A DNA stretch of 64,000 nt, from positions 1 to 64,000 of the forward strand of contig JANLOO010000016.1 of assembly GCA_031366605.1 (NCBI GenBank), in the 5' to 3' direction. Position 1 is the first letter of the stretch. The number at the start of each line of letters is the position of its first letter. Below the pieces are notes generated by a model, which saw nothing but the letters and a program-made list of their open reading frames with translations, did no database searches and was not told the DNA's origin. Made by a program: the position numbers and the translations under genes. Of this stretch, positions 16,911-25,308 are shown piece after piece. This DNA comes from CALMEC01 sp031366605. GTDB lineage: Bacteria; Actinomycetota; Thermoleophilia; Miltoncostaeales; Miltoncostaeaceae.

Positions 16911-17212
16911 GTGTCCACGCGTGCTACCGTCGTCGGTCTGGAGCGTATTGGCATTCGAGACCTGCGAACCACACGAGCGGAGCGATCCGACGGGCAATGG
17001 CGGGCGAGCGGATCATCATCACGATCGATGGAAAGCCCGCAGCACAGTTGGGTCCGTTGAACACCGGCGACCATCCCGCATCGATTGCGGATCTCATCGG
17101 GGCAGGATTGCTCGAAGGCCCACGGGCGACAGCCCCACCGTTACCCCCAGAACCCATCCGTGCTCCCGGGCCATCGTCGACGGAAATCCTTCGGGAGCAC
17201 CGAAGCCGCTGA
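16911..17212 (+). pseudogene. Frameshifted Phd/YefM-type antitoxin
   Basis: Two frames together give a typical prevent-host-death antitoxin. The first part, from a GTG at 16911, ends GLERIGIRDLR. After loss of one base near 16965-16967 the reading continues in another frame as NHTSGAIRRAMAGERIIITI, then DGKPAAQLGPL. These match the DNA-binding N-terminal domain of the family, and the C-terminal toxin-binding tail is also present. The ATG at 16997 could still yield a 71-residue tail product, but without the first DNA-contacting strand. The broken toxin follows with overlapping codons. Confidence 0.55.
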
Positions 17213-17514
17213 CGCTGATCCTCGCCACCTCGGCGCTCGTCAAGCGGTATCTGGACGAGGAGGGCACCCCGTTGGTCCTCGCGCGGATGGCCGACGATCC
17301 CGAGTGGTGTGCATCGGCGCTCGCCTTGACCGAGGTGCACATCACCCTGTGCCACGCCGGGCTGGCATCCTCCGGGCTTTCGACGGCAACCGCGGCGCGT
17401 GAGGGAATACGCAAGAGGTTCCCGGAGGGGTCGTCTTCCAGAGTCCTCCCCAGCCACGGGACGACGGAGGCGCAGGGATCACGCACAGAGCCAGGATTTC
17501 GATGCATCCGATAA
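17209..17514 (+). pseudogene. Degenerate PIN-domain (VapC-like) toxin
   Basis: The frame LILATSALVKRYLDEEG, then ALALTEVHITLCHAGL, matches the first half of VapC ribonucleases. The first catalytic acid, normally Asp in LDTSALVK, is Ala here. There is no ATG/GTG/TTG start: a CTG sits where a GTG overlapping the antitoxin stop would be expected. After about residue 65 similarity is lost, and the other metal-binding acids are missing. The remnant runs into the start of glcD. With the frameshifted antitoxin it marks a dead toxin-antitoxin module. Confidence 0.55.
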
Positions 17515-18977
17515 GGTCGACGACGGTGACGACGTCAACGATACGAGGAACGGATACGGCCACGCGGTTTCGCGCAATCCTGGGCGCCGACCGGGTCCTT
17601 GACCACTCGCTCGAGCGTGGTGTCTACGCACGTGATGCATCGATCCAGCAGGGCGAGTGTGGCCTGGTGGTCCTGCCCGAGACGACCGCAGAGGTGTCGG
17701 CCGTCATGCGACTGGCCAACGAGCTTGAGCTCATGGTCGTGCCGCGCGGGTCCGGCACCGGGCTCGCAGGCGCGGCGGTGCCGCTCGACGGCGCTGTCGT
17801 GGTGTCGCTCGCGCGGATGCGGCGCATCATCGAGGTCGACGAGCAGACGCCGTGCGCGTGGGTGGAGCCGGGGGTCCTGAACCTCGATCTGACCAACCAC
17901 GTCCGCCACCTGGGTCTGCACTACGCGCCCGATCCGTCGAGCCAGCAGGCGTGCTCGATCGGCGGGAACGTCGGGACGAACGCCGGCGGGCCGCATTGCC
18001 TGAGCTACGGCGTCACCGCCCAGCACGTGCTGGCGGTCGAGGTGGTCCTCTATGACGGCGAGGTCGTCATGCTCGGCGGGCTCGCCCCCGACGCGCCCGG
18101 CTACGACCTGCGCGGGCTGTTCGTGGGCAGTGAGGGCACGATGGGGATCACGACGCGCATCTGCGTGCGCCTGACGCCCAACCCGCCCGCGGTGCGCACG
18201 ATGCTGCTGGACTTCGCCACCGTCGCCGACGGCGGCGAGACGGTCAGCCAGATCATCGCGTCAGGGGTCGTGCCGGCCGCGATCGAAATGATGGACCAGG
18301 GGATGATTCGGGCCGCCGAGGCGTTCACCCACGCGGGGATGCCGACGGACGCCGCGGCCATCGTGCTGGTCGAGGTCGACGGCACGCCGACCCAGATCGC
18401 AGAGGAGGCGGCGCTCGTCGAACGCGTCGCCCGCGCCCACAACGTGCGCACCGTCCGCATCGCCCAGAACCACATCGAGCGCGACCTGTTGTGGAAGGCC
18501 CGCAAGAGCGCGTTCGGCGCGATGGCCCGTATCGCCCCCAATTACTACCTGCACGACTGCGTCGTCCCACGTACCCGCTTGGTCGAGGTGCTGGACGAGA
18601 TCGCCGCGATCGGCAAGCGCCACGAGCTGGTGATCGTCAACGTCTTCCACGCCGGCGACGGCAACCTGCACCCGTTGATCGCGTTCGATCGTCGCGACAC
18701 CGCGCAGACCGAACGCGTGATGCAGGCCGGTGAGGAGATCATCCGCAAGTGCGTCGCGGTGGGAGGCGTGCTGACCGGTGAGCACGGCGTCGGCATCGAG
18801 AAGCGCGACTTCATGCCGCTGACGTTCAACGCGGTGGACCTGGAGGCCCAAGCGTGCACGCGCGCCGCGTTCGACCCCGCCGGGCGCATCAACCCCGACA
18901 AGGTCCTGCCGCGGGGCAGCCGCTGCGGCGAGCTGGGCGGCGACCTCGCCGCGCTGCCCGAGGGCGCATGGGTCTGA
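17502..18977 (+). CDS. glcD: Glycolate/D-lactate oxidase FAD subunit
   Basis: This FAD-linked 2-hydroxyacid dehydrogenase subunit has up to 491 residues. The PCMH-type FAD domain shows VPRGSGTGLAGAAVPLDG, SSQQACSIGGNVGTNAGGPH and GLFVGSEGTMGITT. The C-terminal domain shows VNVFHAGDGNLHPLI and GGVLTGEHGVGIEKR, hallmarks of GlcD. The enzyme probably oxidises glycolate or D-lactate with GlcE and GlcF and passes electrons to the respiratory chain. The frame starts inside the broken toxin; a GTG at 17526 would give a shorter start. It overlaps glcE by 10 nt. Confidence 0.9.
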   Translation: MHPIRSTTVTTSTIRGTDTATRFRAILGADRVLDHSLERGVYARDASIQQGECGLVVLPETTAEVSAVMRLANELELMVVPRGSGTGLAGAAVPLDGAVVVSLARMRRIIEVDEQTPCAWVEPGVLNLDLTNHVRHLGLHYAPDPSSQQACSIGGNVGTNAGGPHCLSYGVTAQHVLAVEVVLYDGEVVMLGGLAPDAPGYDLRGLFVGSEGTMGITTRICVRLTPNPPAVRTMLLDFATVADGGETVSQIIASGVVPAAIEMMDQGMIRAAEAFTHAGMPTDAAAIVLVEVDGTPTQIAEEAALVERVARAHNVRTVRIAQNHIERDLLWKARKSAFGAMARIAPNYYLHDCVVPRTRLVEVLDEIAAIGKRHELVIVNVFHAGDGNLHPLIAFDRRDTAQTERVMQAGEEIIRKCVAVGGVLTGEHGVGIEKRDFMPLTFNAVDLEAQACTRAAFDPAGRINPDKVLPRGSRCGELGGDLAALPEGAWV

Positions 18978-20011
18978 CGCCGACGACGGCCGAGGAGGTC
19001 GCCGACACGTTGCGGGCGGCGACCTCCGAGCACCGTCATGTGACAACGACCGGTGGCGGCACGCGCTCGCGAAACGGTCGACACGCCGACCCCGGTATGC
19101 AACTCTCGACCGCAGGGCTGCGCGAGGTCATCGAGCACACGCCTGCCGAGCTGACCGTGACGCTCGAGGCCGGGTTGCCCGCGACCGAGTTGTCTGAGCG
19201 CCTGTCCGCCGCAGGGCAGTGGTGGCCGCAGGCCGACATCAGGCCGGGTTCGACCGTGGGAGGGATCCTGGCCTCCGCCGCCAGCGGACGCGGGCGCCTG
19301 CGCCACGGACCTGTGCGCGATTCGCTGTTGGAGGTCGTACTGGTCACCGGCGACGGGCGCATCGTCACGGCCGGTGGGCGTACGGTCAAGGGCGTGGCCG
19401 GATACGACATCCCGCGCCTGGCGGTGGGCTCGTTGGGGACGCTCGGCGTCATCACGCAGGTGACGCTCAAGTTGTGGCCCACGCCGCCCGCACGCGGCTG
19501 GTTCGCCATGGAAGGATCGGTCGACGAGCGCGTGGCCGTGGCCACACGCATCCGGTCCGAGCAGTGGCGCCCCGCCGCAATCCTTCTGACGCCGGGACGC
19601 CTGTCGATCGACCTGGTGGGCAGCACGGCCGACGTGACCGCACCCGTGGGGACGAGCACTGCAGAGGCCCCGGCAGAGCCGGTCGGCCGCGGCCTGGTCG
19701 ACATGGGCGTCGCGCCGGCCTCGGTCGCACCCGTCGTTCGTGAACTGGAACGGATGGGAAGCGACTACATCGCCGAGTTCGGTGTCGGGCAGTGCCGCGT
19801 CGCGATCGAGACCACGGCAGACATCGAGGCGCTGCGTGCCCTGGCACAGGCACACGGCGGGCACGCGATTGTGATCGACGGCCAGGACGATCTGCGGGCC
19901 GATCCGTGGGGTCCACCCCCGCCCGGTGTTGTGATCATGAAGCGCATCAAACAGGCCTTCGACCCCGCAGGCATCCTCAACCCCGGCCGCTTCGTCGGAG
20001 AGTCACGCTGA
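18968..20011 (+). CDS. glcE: Glycolate oxidase subunit GlcE (FAD-binding)
   Basis: This second FAD-binding subunit has about 347 residues. It has the shortened PCMH fold of GlcE: TTGGGTRSRNG, PGSTVGGILASAASGRGR, GPVRDSLLEVVLVTGDG and VKGVAGYDIPRLAVGSLGTL. The C-terminus carries AFDPAGILNPGRF. The ATG at 18968 lies 10 nt inside glcD in another frame, so the genes are coupled. It lacks the large C-terminal domain of GlcD, as expected for the family. Confidence 0.9.
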   Translation: MGLTPTTAEEVADTLRAATSEHRHVTTTGGGTRSRNGRHADPGMQLSTAGLREVIEHTPAELTVTLEAGLPATELSERLSAAGQWWPQADIRPGSTVGGILASAASGRGRLRHGPVRDSLLEVVLVTGDGRIVTAGGRTVKGVAGYDIPRLAVGSLGTLGVITQVTLKLWPTPPARGWFAMEGSVDERVAVATRIRSEQWRPAAILLTPGRLSIDLVGSTADVTAPVGTSTAEAPAEPVGRGLVDMGVAPASVAPVVRELERMGSDYIAEFGVGQCRVAIETTADIEALRALAQAHGGHAIVIDGQDDLRADPWGPPPPGVVIMKRIKQAFDPAGILNPGRFVGESR

Positions 20012-21198
20012 GTACGACCCATCACCGCCCGGCCGAGGCCGACATCGGCCAGTGTGTGGCCTGCGGGCTGTGCCTGCCGCATTGCCCCACGTTTCGCATC
20101 ACCGGTCGCGAGACGGCTTCGCCACGTGGGCGCATCGCGGCGATGCGCGCGGTCGTCGAAGACGGCGCCGCGATCGACGGGTCGTTCATCACGATGATGG
20201 ACGAGTGCCTGGCGTGCCGCGCATGCGAAGCCGCATGCCCAAGCGGCGTCCCGTTTGGGCGAATGATCGAAGCGGCGCGTGCGATGGCCGAGCCGTACCG
20301 CCCCGCCCGCGGGCGCATGTTGCGACGCATCGGGCTGGGGTTCGCGTTGCGCCACCGCCGGGTTGTCAAAGCGATGGCGCTGGGGCTGGGACTGACGCAG
20401 GCTTTGCGCATCGACAAGCTGCTGCCCACCCGCCTGACCGCAGGGACCCCACGGGTGTCGCTGCGCGGCATGCGCGAGCCGGTGCCCACGGAGCTGGGCA
20501 CAGGGCCCGAAGCCGCGTTGCTGACCGGGTGTGTCATGAACGTGGCGTTCCGACCGGTACACAGTGCGACGATGCGCCTGTTGGCGCAAGCCGGGTACCG
20601 CGCCACCACGCCCGCGCCGGGGGGGTGCTGCGGCGCGCTGGCCGCCCACTACGGCCGGCCCGAAGCCGCCCAGCGCATGGCACGCGAACGCATCGTCGAG
20701 TTCGAAGCCGCGGATGTCGTCGTGGTCAACAGCGCCGGATGCAGCGCCCACATGAAGACCTACGGCGAGTTGCTGAACGACGACCCGGCGTGGGCCGGGC
20801 GCGCCGAGCGGTTTGCCACCAGGGTGCGAGACCTGCTCGAGATCGAACTTCGGCCAGAACGTCGTACGCTGGGTCGGGTGACCGTTCATGACGCCTGCCA
20901 CCACCTGCATGCCCAGCAGATCGGGCCTCAACTCCGCGACCTGCTGCGCGCGGGTGGCGCCGAGTGCGTCGAGGTCGCCGATGCCGGGCGCTGCTGCGGC
21001 GCCGCCGGGCTGTACAGCATGACCCAACCCGAGCTCTCGGCTGAGCTGCGGCTGCAAAAAGCCCGCGCCATCGACGCCGCGGGCGCCCCGATCGTCGCGG
21101 TCGCCAACCCGGGATGCGCCGGACAGATCGAAGCCGGTCTGCGCGAGATCGGCTCGTCGGTCAAGGTCATCCACCCCGCGGAGCTGCTCGCTCCGTGA
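20008..21198 (+). CDS. glcF: Glycolate oxidase iron-sulfur subunit
   Basis: This iron-sulfur subunit of about 396 residues transfers electrons out of the GlcDE flavoproteins. Two ferredoxin-type 4Fe-4S sites are intact (CVACGLCLPHCP and CLACRACEAACPSG). Two CCG-type domains follow (GGCCGALAAHYG and AGRCCGAAGLYSM, with HDACHHLHAQQ). The start is odd: no ATG, GTG or TTG lies between the glcE stop and the first cluster except codons inside the site. A CTG at 20008 overlaps the glcE TGA exactly where coupled starts sit elsewhere; an in-frame GTG near 19907, deep in glcE, is the alternative. Confidence 0.88.
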   Translation: MSTTHHRPAEADIGQCVACGLCLPHCPTFRITGRETASPRGRIAAMRAVVEDGAAIDGSFITMMDECLACRACEAACPSGVPFGRMIEAARAMAEPYRPARGRMLRRIGLGFALRHRRVVKAMALGLGLTQALRIDKLLPTRLTAGTPRVSLRGMREPVPTELGTGPEAALLTGCVMNVAFRPVHSATMRLLAQAGYRATTPAPGGCCGALAAHYGRPEAAQRMARERIVEFEAADVVVVNSAGCSAHMKTYGELLNDDPAWAGRAERFATRVRDLLEIELRPERRTLGRVTVHDACHHLHAQQIGPQLRDLLRAGGAECVEVADAGRCCGAAGLYSMTQPELSAELRLQKARAIDAAGAPIVAVANPGCAGQIEAGLREIGSSVKVIHPAELLAP

Positions 21199-21863
21199 GG
21201 CGCCTGGCAGCCCTCGGAACCATCGCAGTCCTCGCCGTCGCCGGATGTGGTGGCTCATCCGGACAGCGCACGGAGAGCCCCTCGGTCGCCGAGGTCACCG
21301 CCCCGGCGAAACCGACATCGACGACGCCTGGCATCGCCGTGGCCGAACCGGAGTACTTGGGCGGCACCGTCAAGCCGGTCAGAGCGGCACCCGAGCTGGG
21401 ACTTCGGACCTGGGACGGCCGGCGCGTCACGATGGCCGACTACGCGGGCAAAGCCGTCCTCGTGACCTTCCTGTACGTCCACTGTCCCGACGTCTGCCCG
21501 TTGATCGTTGACAACCTCAGCAGGGTCAAGGATCGGCTGGGTCCTGCAGGCAAGAAGCTCCGGGTGGTCGCCGTCTCGGTGGACCCGGCAGGCGACACCC
21601 CTGCAGCGGTCAAAGACTTCCTGACCACCCACCGCGCGCTCAAGGACATCGACTACCTGGTCGGATCCCAAGACCAGCTCGCGGCCGCATGGTCACGCTG
21701 GGGCATCGGCGCCAGGGTCGACAAGCAGAACCACGCGCTCATCGAACACTCAGGAGTCATCTGGGGCATCGATGCGCAGGGGCGCCGCGCGACCTTCTAC
21801 CCGGCGACAGGCTTCGACGTCGCCGACATCGAAAGCGACGTGCGACTGCTGCTCAAGCAGTAG
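21195..21863 (+). CDS. Sco1/SenC-type copper chaperone lipoprotein
   Basis: This thioredoxin-fold protein of about 222 residues helps load copper into the CuA site of cytochrome oxidase subunit II. A lipoprotein signal (TIAVLAVAGCGGS) comes first, then a linker and the Sco core. The metal-binding motif is CPDVCP, with a distal His in NHALIEHSG. FLYVHCPDVCPLIVDNL and VAVSVDPAGDTP are typical. The GTG at 21195 overlaps the glcF stop (GTGA), so it is expressed with glcDEF. Its last 11 nt overlap the convergent gene. Confidence 0.88.
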   Translation: MRRLAALGTIAVLAVAGCGGSSGQRTESPSVAEVTAPAKPTSTTPGIAVAEPEYLGGTVKPVRAAPELGLRTWDGRRVTMADYAGKAVLVTFLYVHCPDVCPLIVDNLSRVKDRLGPAGKKLRVVAVSVDPAGDTPAAVKDFLTTHRALKDIDYLVGSQDQLAAAWSRWGIGARVDKQNHALIEHSGVIWGIDAQGRRATFYPATGFDVADIESDVRLLLKQ

Positions 21864-22545
21864 CACGCAGCACGTCGGGCTCGCGCACCCACGTCCACGC
21901 GCGACCGTCCGCTCGAACGTAGTCGAGTGCCCCGGTGTCCGACCGCCAGCGCGGCCCGGTCGGCGCGATGTCAGGTGCGACCAGACGGTCGTGACGCCCG
22001 TTGGCCCAGATGACGCGCAGGTCGTAGCGCTCACCGTGATGGACCACGTAGGCGATGTAGGTCGGGTAGGGAGCCCAGGCGATCCGCACCACCTCGCCGT
22101 CCACGGCCGCGCGCCAGCGCACATCGCCGTCGAGTTCGGCGGCCAACAGCCCGCCACGCTCGCCGAACGCGACGAAGAGCCCGGCCGGCGACAATTCGAC
22201 GGCACTCGCCGGGCGCGATGTCCTGACCCCCGATGCCGTCACCACCCATGCCCGGCCGTCGGCAAGGGCCGTCACCGCCGGGGCGCCGTCGGGCACAACG
22301 AGATCAGCTGGTGCCACCGGGGACCGGTGTGCGCCCGGCACGAGGTGGCCTGTCGCGGCCATGCCGGCCCCGGCCGTGATCGTCGCGGCCGCCAGGAGTC
22401 CCCCGCCCACCACCCGTACCCGCCCGCGGCGTCGAACGGGCGTGACGGCGGCGAGGATGCCCGCTCGGGCACGCGCCCTCTCATGCGACGTCGGGGTGAG
22501 GCTCGCCAACGCCCGGACGAGCCTTGCTTCGAGCTCAGACGACAT
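21853..22545 (-). CDS. Putative anti-sigma factor, membrane-anchored
   Basis: I do not recognise the family by sequence. The protein of 230 residues has a cytosolic N-terminus (ELEARLVRALASLTPTSHER), one hydrophobic helix (VVGGGLLAAATITAGAGMAA) near residues 46-65, and an exterior beta-rich C-terminal part with repeated Trp/Arg strands such as GRAWVVTASGV and GDVRWRAAVDG. Its start lies inside the end of the ECF sigma gene (11-nt overlap). That arrangement, and the single helix after a short N-terminal part, are typical of anti-sigma factors, so that role is inferred. No zinc-binding HxxxCxxC motif is present. Confidence 0.55.
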   Translation of the reverse strand: MSSELEARLVRALASLTPTSHERARARAGILAAVTPVRRRGRVRVVGGGLLAAATITAGAGMAATGHLVPGAHRSPVAPADLVVPDGAPAVTALADGRAWVVTASGVRTSRPASAVELSPAGLFVAFGERGGLLAAELDGDVRWRAAVDGEVVRIAWAPYPTYIAYVVHHGERYDLRVIWANGRHDRLVAPDIAPTGPRWRSDTGALDYVRADGRAWTWVREPDVLRATA

Positions 22546-23065
22546 CTGCCGCCTCCGACTGCATCCGAAGATCCGTCAACGCACGCGCAAGGCGGGAGTG
22601 CACCGTCCCGACGGGAAGATCGAGTAACTCCGCAATCTCGCTGGGCGCATACCCCAGGCCGTAGCGCAGTACACAGACGGCGCGGCGATCGGGGTTCAGC
22701 GCCGCCACGGCGGTGAGCATCGCGCGATCGCCATCCACCTCGGCGTCCCAAACGGGCGTATCGGGCACGTCGTCCAGAGTGACGAGCCGACGATCCTTGC
22801 GCATGACATCGAGCGCCCGGTTGACCACGATCCGGTGGAGCCACGGCGCGAACGGCCGGTGCGGATCAAAACGCTCGAGTGCCCCGAACGCGCGTTCGAA
22901 ACCGTCTTGGGCCACGTCCTCAGCGACGTCCCGGCGTCCCGTGATCGCGTAGGCGGCTCGCCACGCCGCCGGCCAGTGGCGCTCGAACAGCTGACCGGCG
23001 GCAGTCAGCGAACCGCGCCGCGCCTGTTGGACGAGCACCCCGTCAGAGAGTCGGTGCATCTGCAT
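22535..23065 (-). CDS. ECF-type RNA polymerase sigma factor
   Basis: This extracytoplasmic-function sigma factor has about 176 residues. Region 2 includes YAITGRRDVAEDVAQDGFE and the -10 recognition helix AFGALERFDPHRPFAPWLHR. Region 4 ends in GYAPSEIAELLDLPVGTVHS, the helix-turn-helix for the -35 element. It should direct transcription of a small regulon and be held inactive by the membrane protein encoded immediately downstream. Two ATGs (23065, 23059) are possible starts. It diverges from the sensor kinase gene. Confidence 0.85.
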   Translation of the reverse strand: MQMHRLSDGVLVQQARRGSLTAAGQLFERHWPAAWRAAYAITGRRDVAEDVAQDGFERAFGALERFDPHRPFAPWLHRIVVNRALDVMRKDRRLVTLDDVPDTPVWDAEVDGDRAMLTAVAALNPDRRAVCVLRYGLGYAPSEIAELLDLPVGTVHSRLARALTDLRMQSEAADVV

Positions 23066-23110
23066 GTGAACACTACGCCGGAACGGCCGGATGGCGTCCC
23101 GGGCTTGCCG

Positions 23111-24469
23111 ATGACCGACAAAACGCGCAACACTGCGCGGGTGACCGGTGATTCGAAACGCGTGCTCGAACGCACTCCGACCCGACGTGCCCTGATTCAG
23201 TTTGCGATCAGTGGCCTGGTCGCGCTTGTCATCATCGGGGCAATCGCCTTGGTTGCGTTGCGACGCGAAAGTACCCAGCAGTCGATCCGCGAGGCACGCA
23301 CGATCACGACGTTCATCGCAACGAGCATTGCCCAGCCGATGCTGCAGGAGCGGCCGGAGACGCTGACCGGCGATCCCGATGCGGTCAAGTGGTTCGACGA
23401 ACGCATCCGTGCCCGCGTCATCGGCGACGGCAAGTCGATCGTGCGCGTCAAGATCTGGAGACCGGACGGGCAAATCGTGTACTCCGACCAAGCGGCACTG
23501 CGTGGAATGAGGTTTCCACTCGGCGGGGAGGAACTGGAAGCGCTCAGTGCCAACGAGGCATTCGCCGAGGTAAGCGACCTCTCCAGACCCGAGAACCTCT
23601 ACGAGCGCACCGAAGGCAAGCTGCTCGAGGTCTACCTGCCGATCAAAACCTCGAATGGCGACGTCCTGCTGTTCGAGACGTATCGTCGCTTTTCGACGAT
23701 CTCGGCGAACAGCTCCAACGTGTTGGGCAAGTTCCTGCCGATCTTCCTCCTGGCCCTGCTCGTGCTCGCGCTGGTTCAGGCGCCCCTGGCCTGGTCCATG
23801 GTCCGACGCCTTCGCGATGGTCAGCGCGAGCGCGAGAAACTGCTCCTCTCAGCAATTGATGCGTCCGACCGGGAACGCCGCAGAATCGCAAGCGAGGTTC
23901 ACGACGGACCGGTGCAGGAGCTCGCGGGGTTGTCGTTCGCGCTTGCCGGCGCCGCAGACCGCGCGGGGCAGGACGACGTGCAGCGCAGCCTGCACGACGC
24001 TGCCGCAAAGACGCGTGGCGTGATGCGGCAACTGCGGGGCCTCCTCGTCGGCATCCATCCACCGAGCCTGCACGCGTCCGGGCTCAACGCGGCACTCTCG
24101 GACCTGATGGCGCCTCTGGCGGCCAAGGACATTGCGACCGATTTGCACGTCGCAACACTTCCGCGCCTCGAACCCGAGGCCGAAGCGCTCCTGTTTCGCG
24201 GCGCGCAGGAGGCGTTACGAAATGTGATCGAACACAGTGGCGCCCGCTCCGTCTCGGTCAGGGTGACCGCCGAACCAGGCGCCGTGCACCTCGAGGTGCG
24301 CGACGACGGACGCGGGTTCGATCACGCCGAGCACGAGCGACGTCGCGCCGAAGGGCACATCGGTCTGGACATCCTGCGCGACCTCGTCACACACGCCGGC
24401 GGGAACATGCAAATCGATGCGACCGCGGGTCAGGGGACCAAGCTGAGTATTGTTGTGCCGATCCCATGA
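23111..24469 (+). CDS. Sensor histidine kinase, NarL-family (HisKA_3)
   Basis: This membrane sensor kinase has about 452 residues. Two transmembrane helices, near residues 27-50 and 205-228, flank an extracellular sensor domain of about 150 residues with no motif I recognise. The dimerisation domain carries the phospho-acceptor in RRRIASEVHDGPVQELAGL (His264). The ATPase domain shows QEALRNVIEHSGA and DDGRGF. Its ATG lies 45 bp from the divergent sigma gene. The stop overlaps the response regulator start (ATGA), so the two form one signalling pair. Confidence 0.88.
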   Translation: MTDKTRNTARVTGDSKRVLERTPTRRALIQFAISGLVALVIIGAIALVALRRESTQQSIREARTITTFIATSIAQPMLQERPETLTGDPDAVKWFDERIRARVIGDGKSIVRVKIWRPDGQIVYSDQAALRGMRFPLGGEELEALSANEAFAEVSDLSRPENLYERTEGKLLEVYLPIKTSNGDVLLFETYRRFSTISANSSNVLGKFLPIFLLALLVLALVQAPLAWSMVRRLRDGQREREKLLLSAIDASDRERRRIASEVHDGPVQELAGLSFALAGAADRAGQDDVQRSLHDAAAKTRGVMRQLRGLLVGIHPPSLHASGLNAALSDLMAPLAAKDIATDLHVATLPRLEPEAEALLFRGAQEALRNVIEHSGARSVSVRVTAEPGAVHLEVRDDGRGFDHAEHERRRAEGHIGLDILRDLVTHAGGNMQIDATAGQGTKLSIVVPIP

Positions 24470-25098
24470 TCAGAGTGCTCATCGCAGACGACCACGGCCT
24501 GGTTCGGGCCGGACTCACCGAACTCGTCGGGACATTCGAGGGCGTCCAAATCGTGGGTGCCGCGACCGGTGGGGACGAAGCTGTTGCGATGACGCTTGAG
24601 CACCGGCCCGACGTCGTGCTGATGGACCTCGAGATGCCCGGGGTGGACGGCATTCAGGCGACACAACGGATCCGCGAGCAAGCGCCCGAAACACGGGTCG
24701 TCATCCTGACGTCGTTCTCGGACCGCGAGCGCATCCTCAAGGCCCTGGACGCCGGTGCGGTCGGGTATCTGTTGAAGGACGCCGAGCCCGGTGAACTGGC
24801 CCGTGGTATCGCCGCCGCGGCGCGCGGGGAGTCGCCGCTCGATCCTCGGGCCGCAAGCACCGTCATCGCGGCGCGGACCGAGGCGCCTCCATCCCGTGCG
24901 GTGATCTCCGATCGTGAACGCGAGGTACTGGCCCTCCTCGCCCGGGGGATGGCCAACAAGGAGATCGCGGGCCATCTGGGCATCAGCGAGAAGACCGTCA
25001 AGGCACACTTGACCAGCATCTTCCGTCAGATCAAAGTCAGCGACCGAACCCAAGCCGCGCTCTGGGCTCGGGCGCAGGGGATCGCCACCGACTCGTAA
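24466..25098 (+). CDS. Response regulator, NarL/LuxR family
   Basis: This two-domain regulator of 210 residues should be phosphorylated by the kinase encoded just upstream. The receiver has the acidic pair in IADDHG, phospho-acceptor Asp54 in VLMDLEMPG, and the conserved Lys in GYLLKDAEPG. The C-terminal LuxR helix-turn-helix is SDREREVLALLARGMANKEI, then ISEKTVKAHLTSIF. Targets are unknown; the nearest downstream genes are the glycosyltransferase/ABC operon, 210 bp away, beyond a hairpin. Confidence 0.92.
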   Translation: MIRVLIADDHGLVRAGLTELVGTFEGVQIVGAATGGDEAVAMTLEHRPDVVLMDLEMPGVDGIQATQRIREQAPETRVVILTSFSDRERILKALDAGAVGYLLKDAEPGELARGIAAAARGESPLDPRAASTVIAARTEAPPSRAVISDREREVLALLARGMANKEIAGHLGISEKTVKAHLTSIFRQIKVSDRTQAALWARAQGIATDS

Positions 25099-25211
25099 CA
25101 CGCGCAATTCTCCCGCGGCGGACCGGTCCAACGTCGTGTCGTGAGTTCGGGGCCCAGGCCGTCATGTGCGTGTGCCCCCCCGCCCAAAAGCGTCCGAAAT
25201 TCGGGCGTGCC

Positions 25212-25243
25212 ACTGGTCGTACGACAAACGTCGGAAGACCAGT
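25212..25243 (+). terminator. Hairpin between the two-component system and the export operon
   Basis: ACTGGTC at 25212-25218 pairs with GACCAGT at 25237-25243, and CGAC pairs with GTCG inside, leaving an AAAC loop. The sequence TCGTTTATT follows. It could end the regulator transcript or be an operator for the next operon. The T tract is weak. Confidence 0.35.
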
Positions 25244-25308
25244 TCGTTTATTAAAGTTCGCACATCTGTCGCTAAGAATGCGTCGATCGCGGCGTGGTAC
25301 GAGACACA

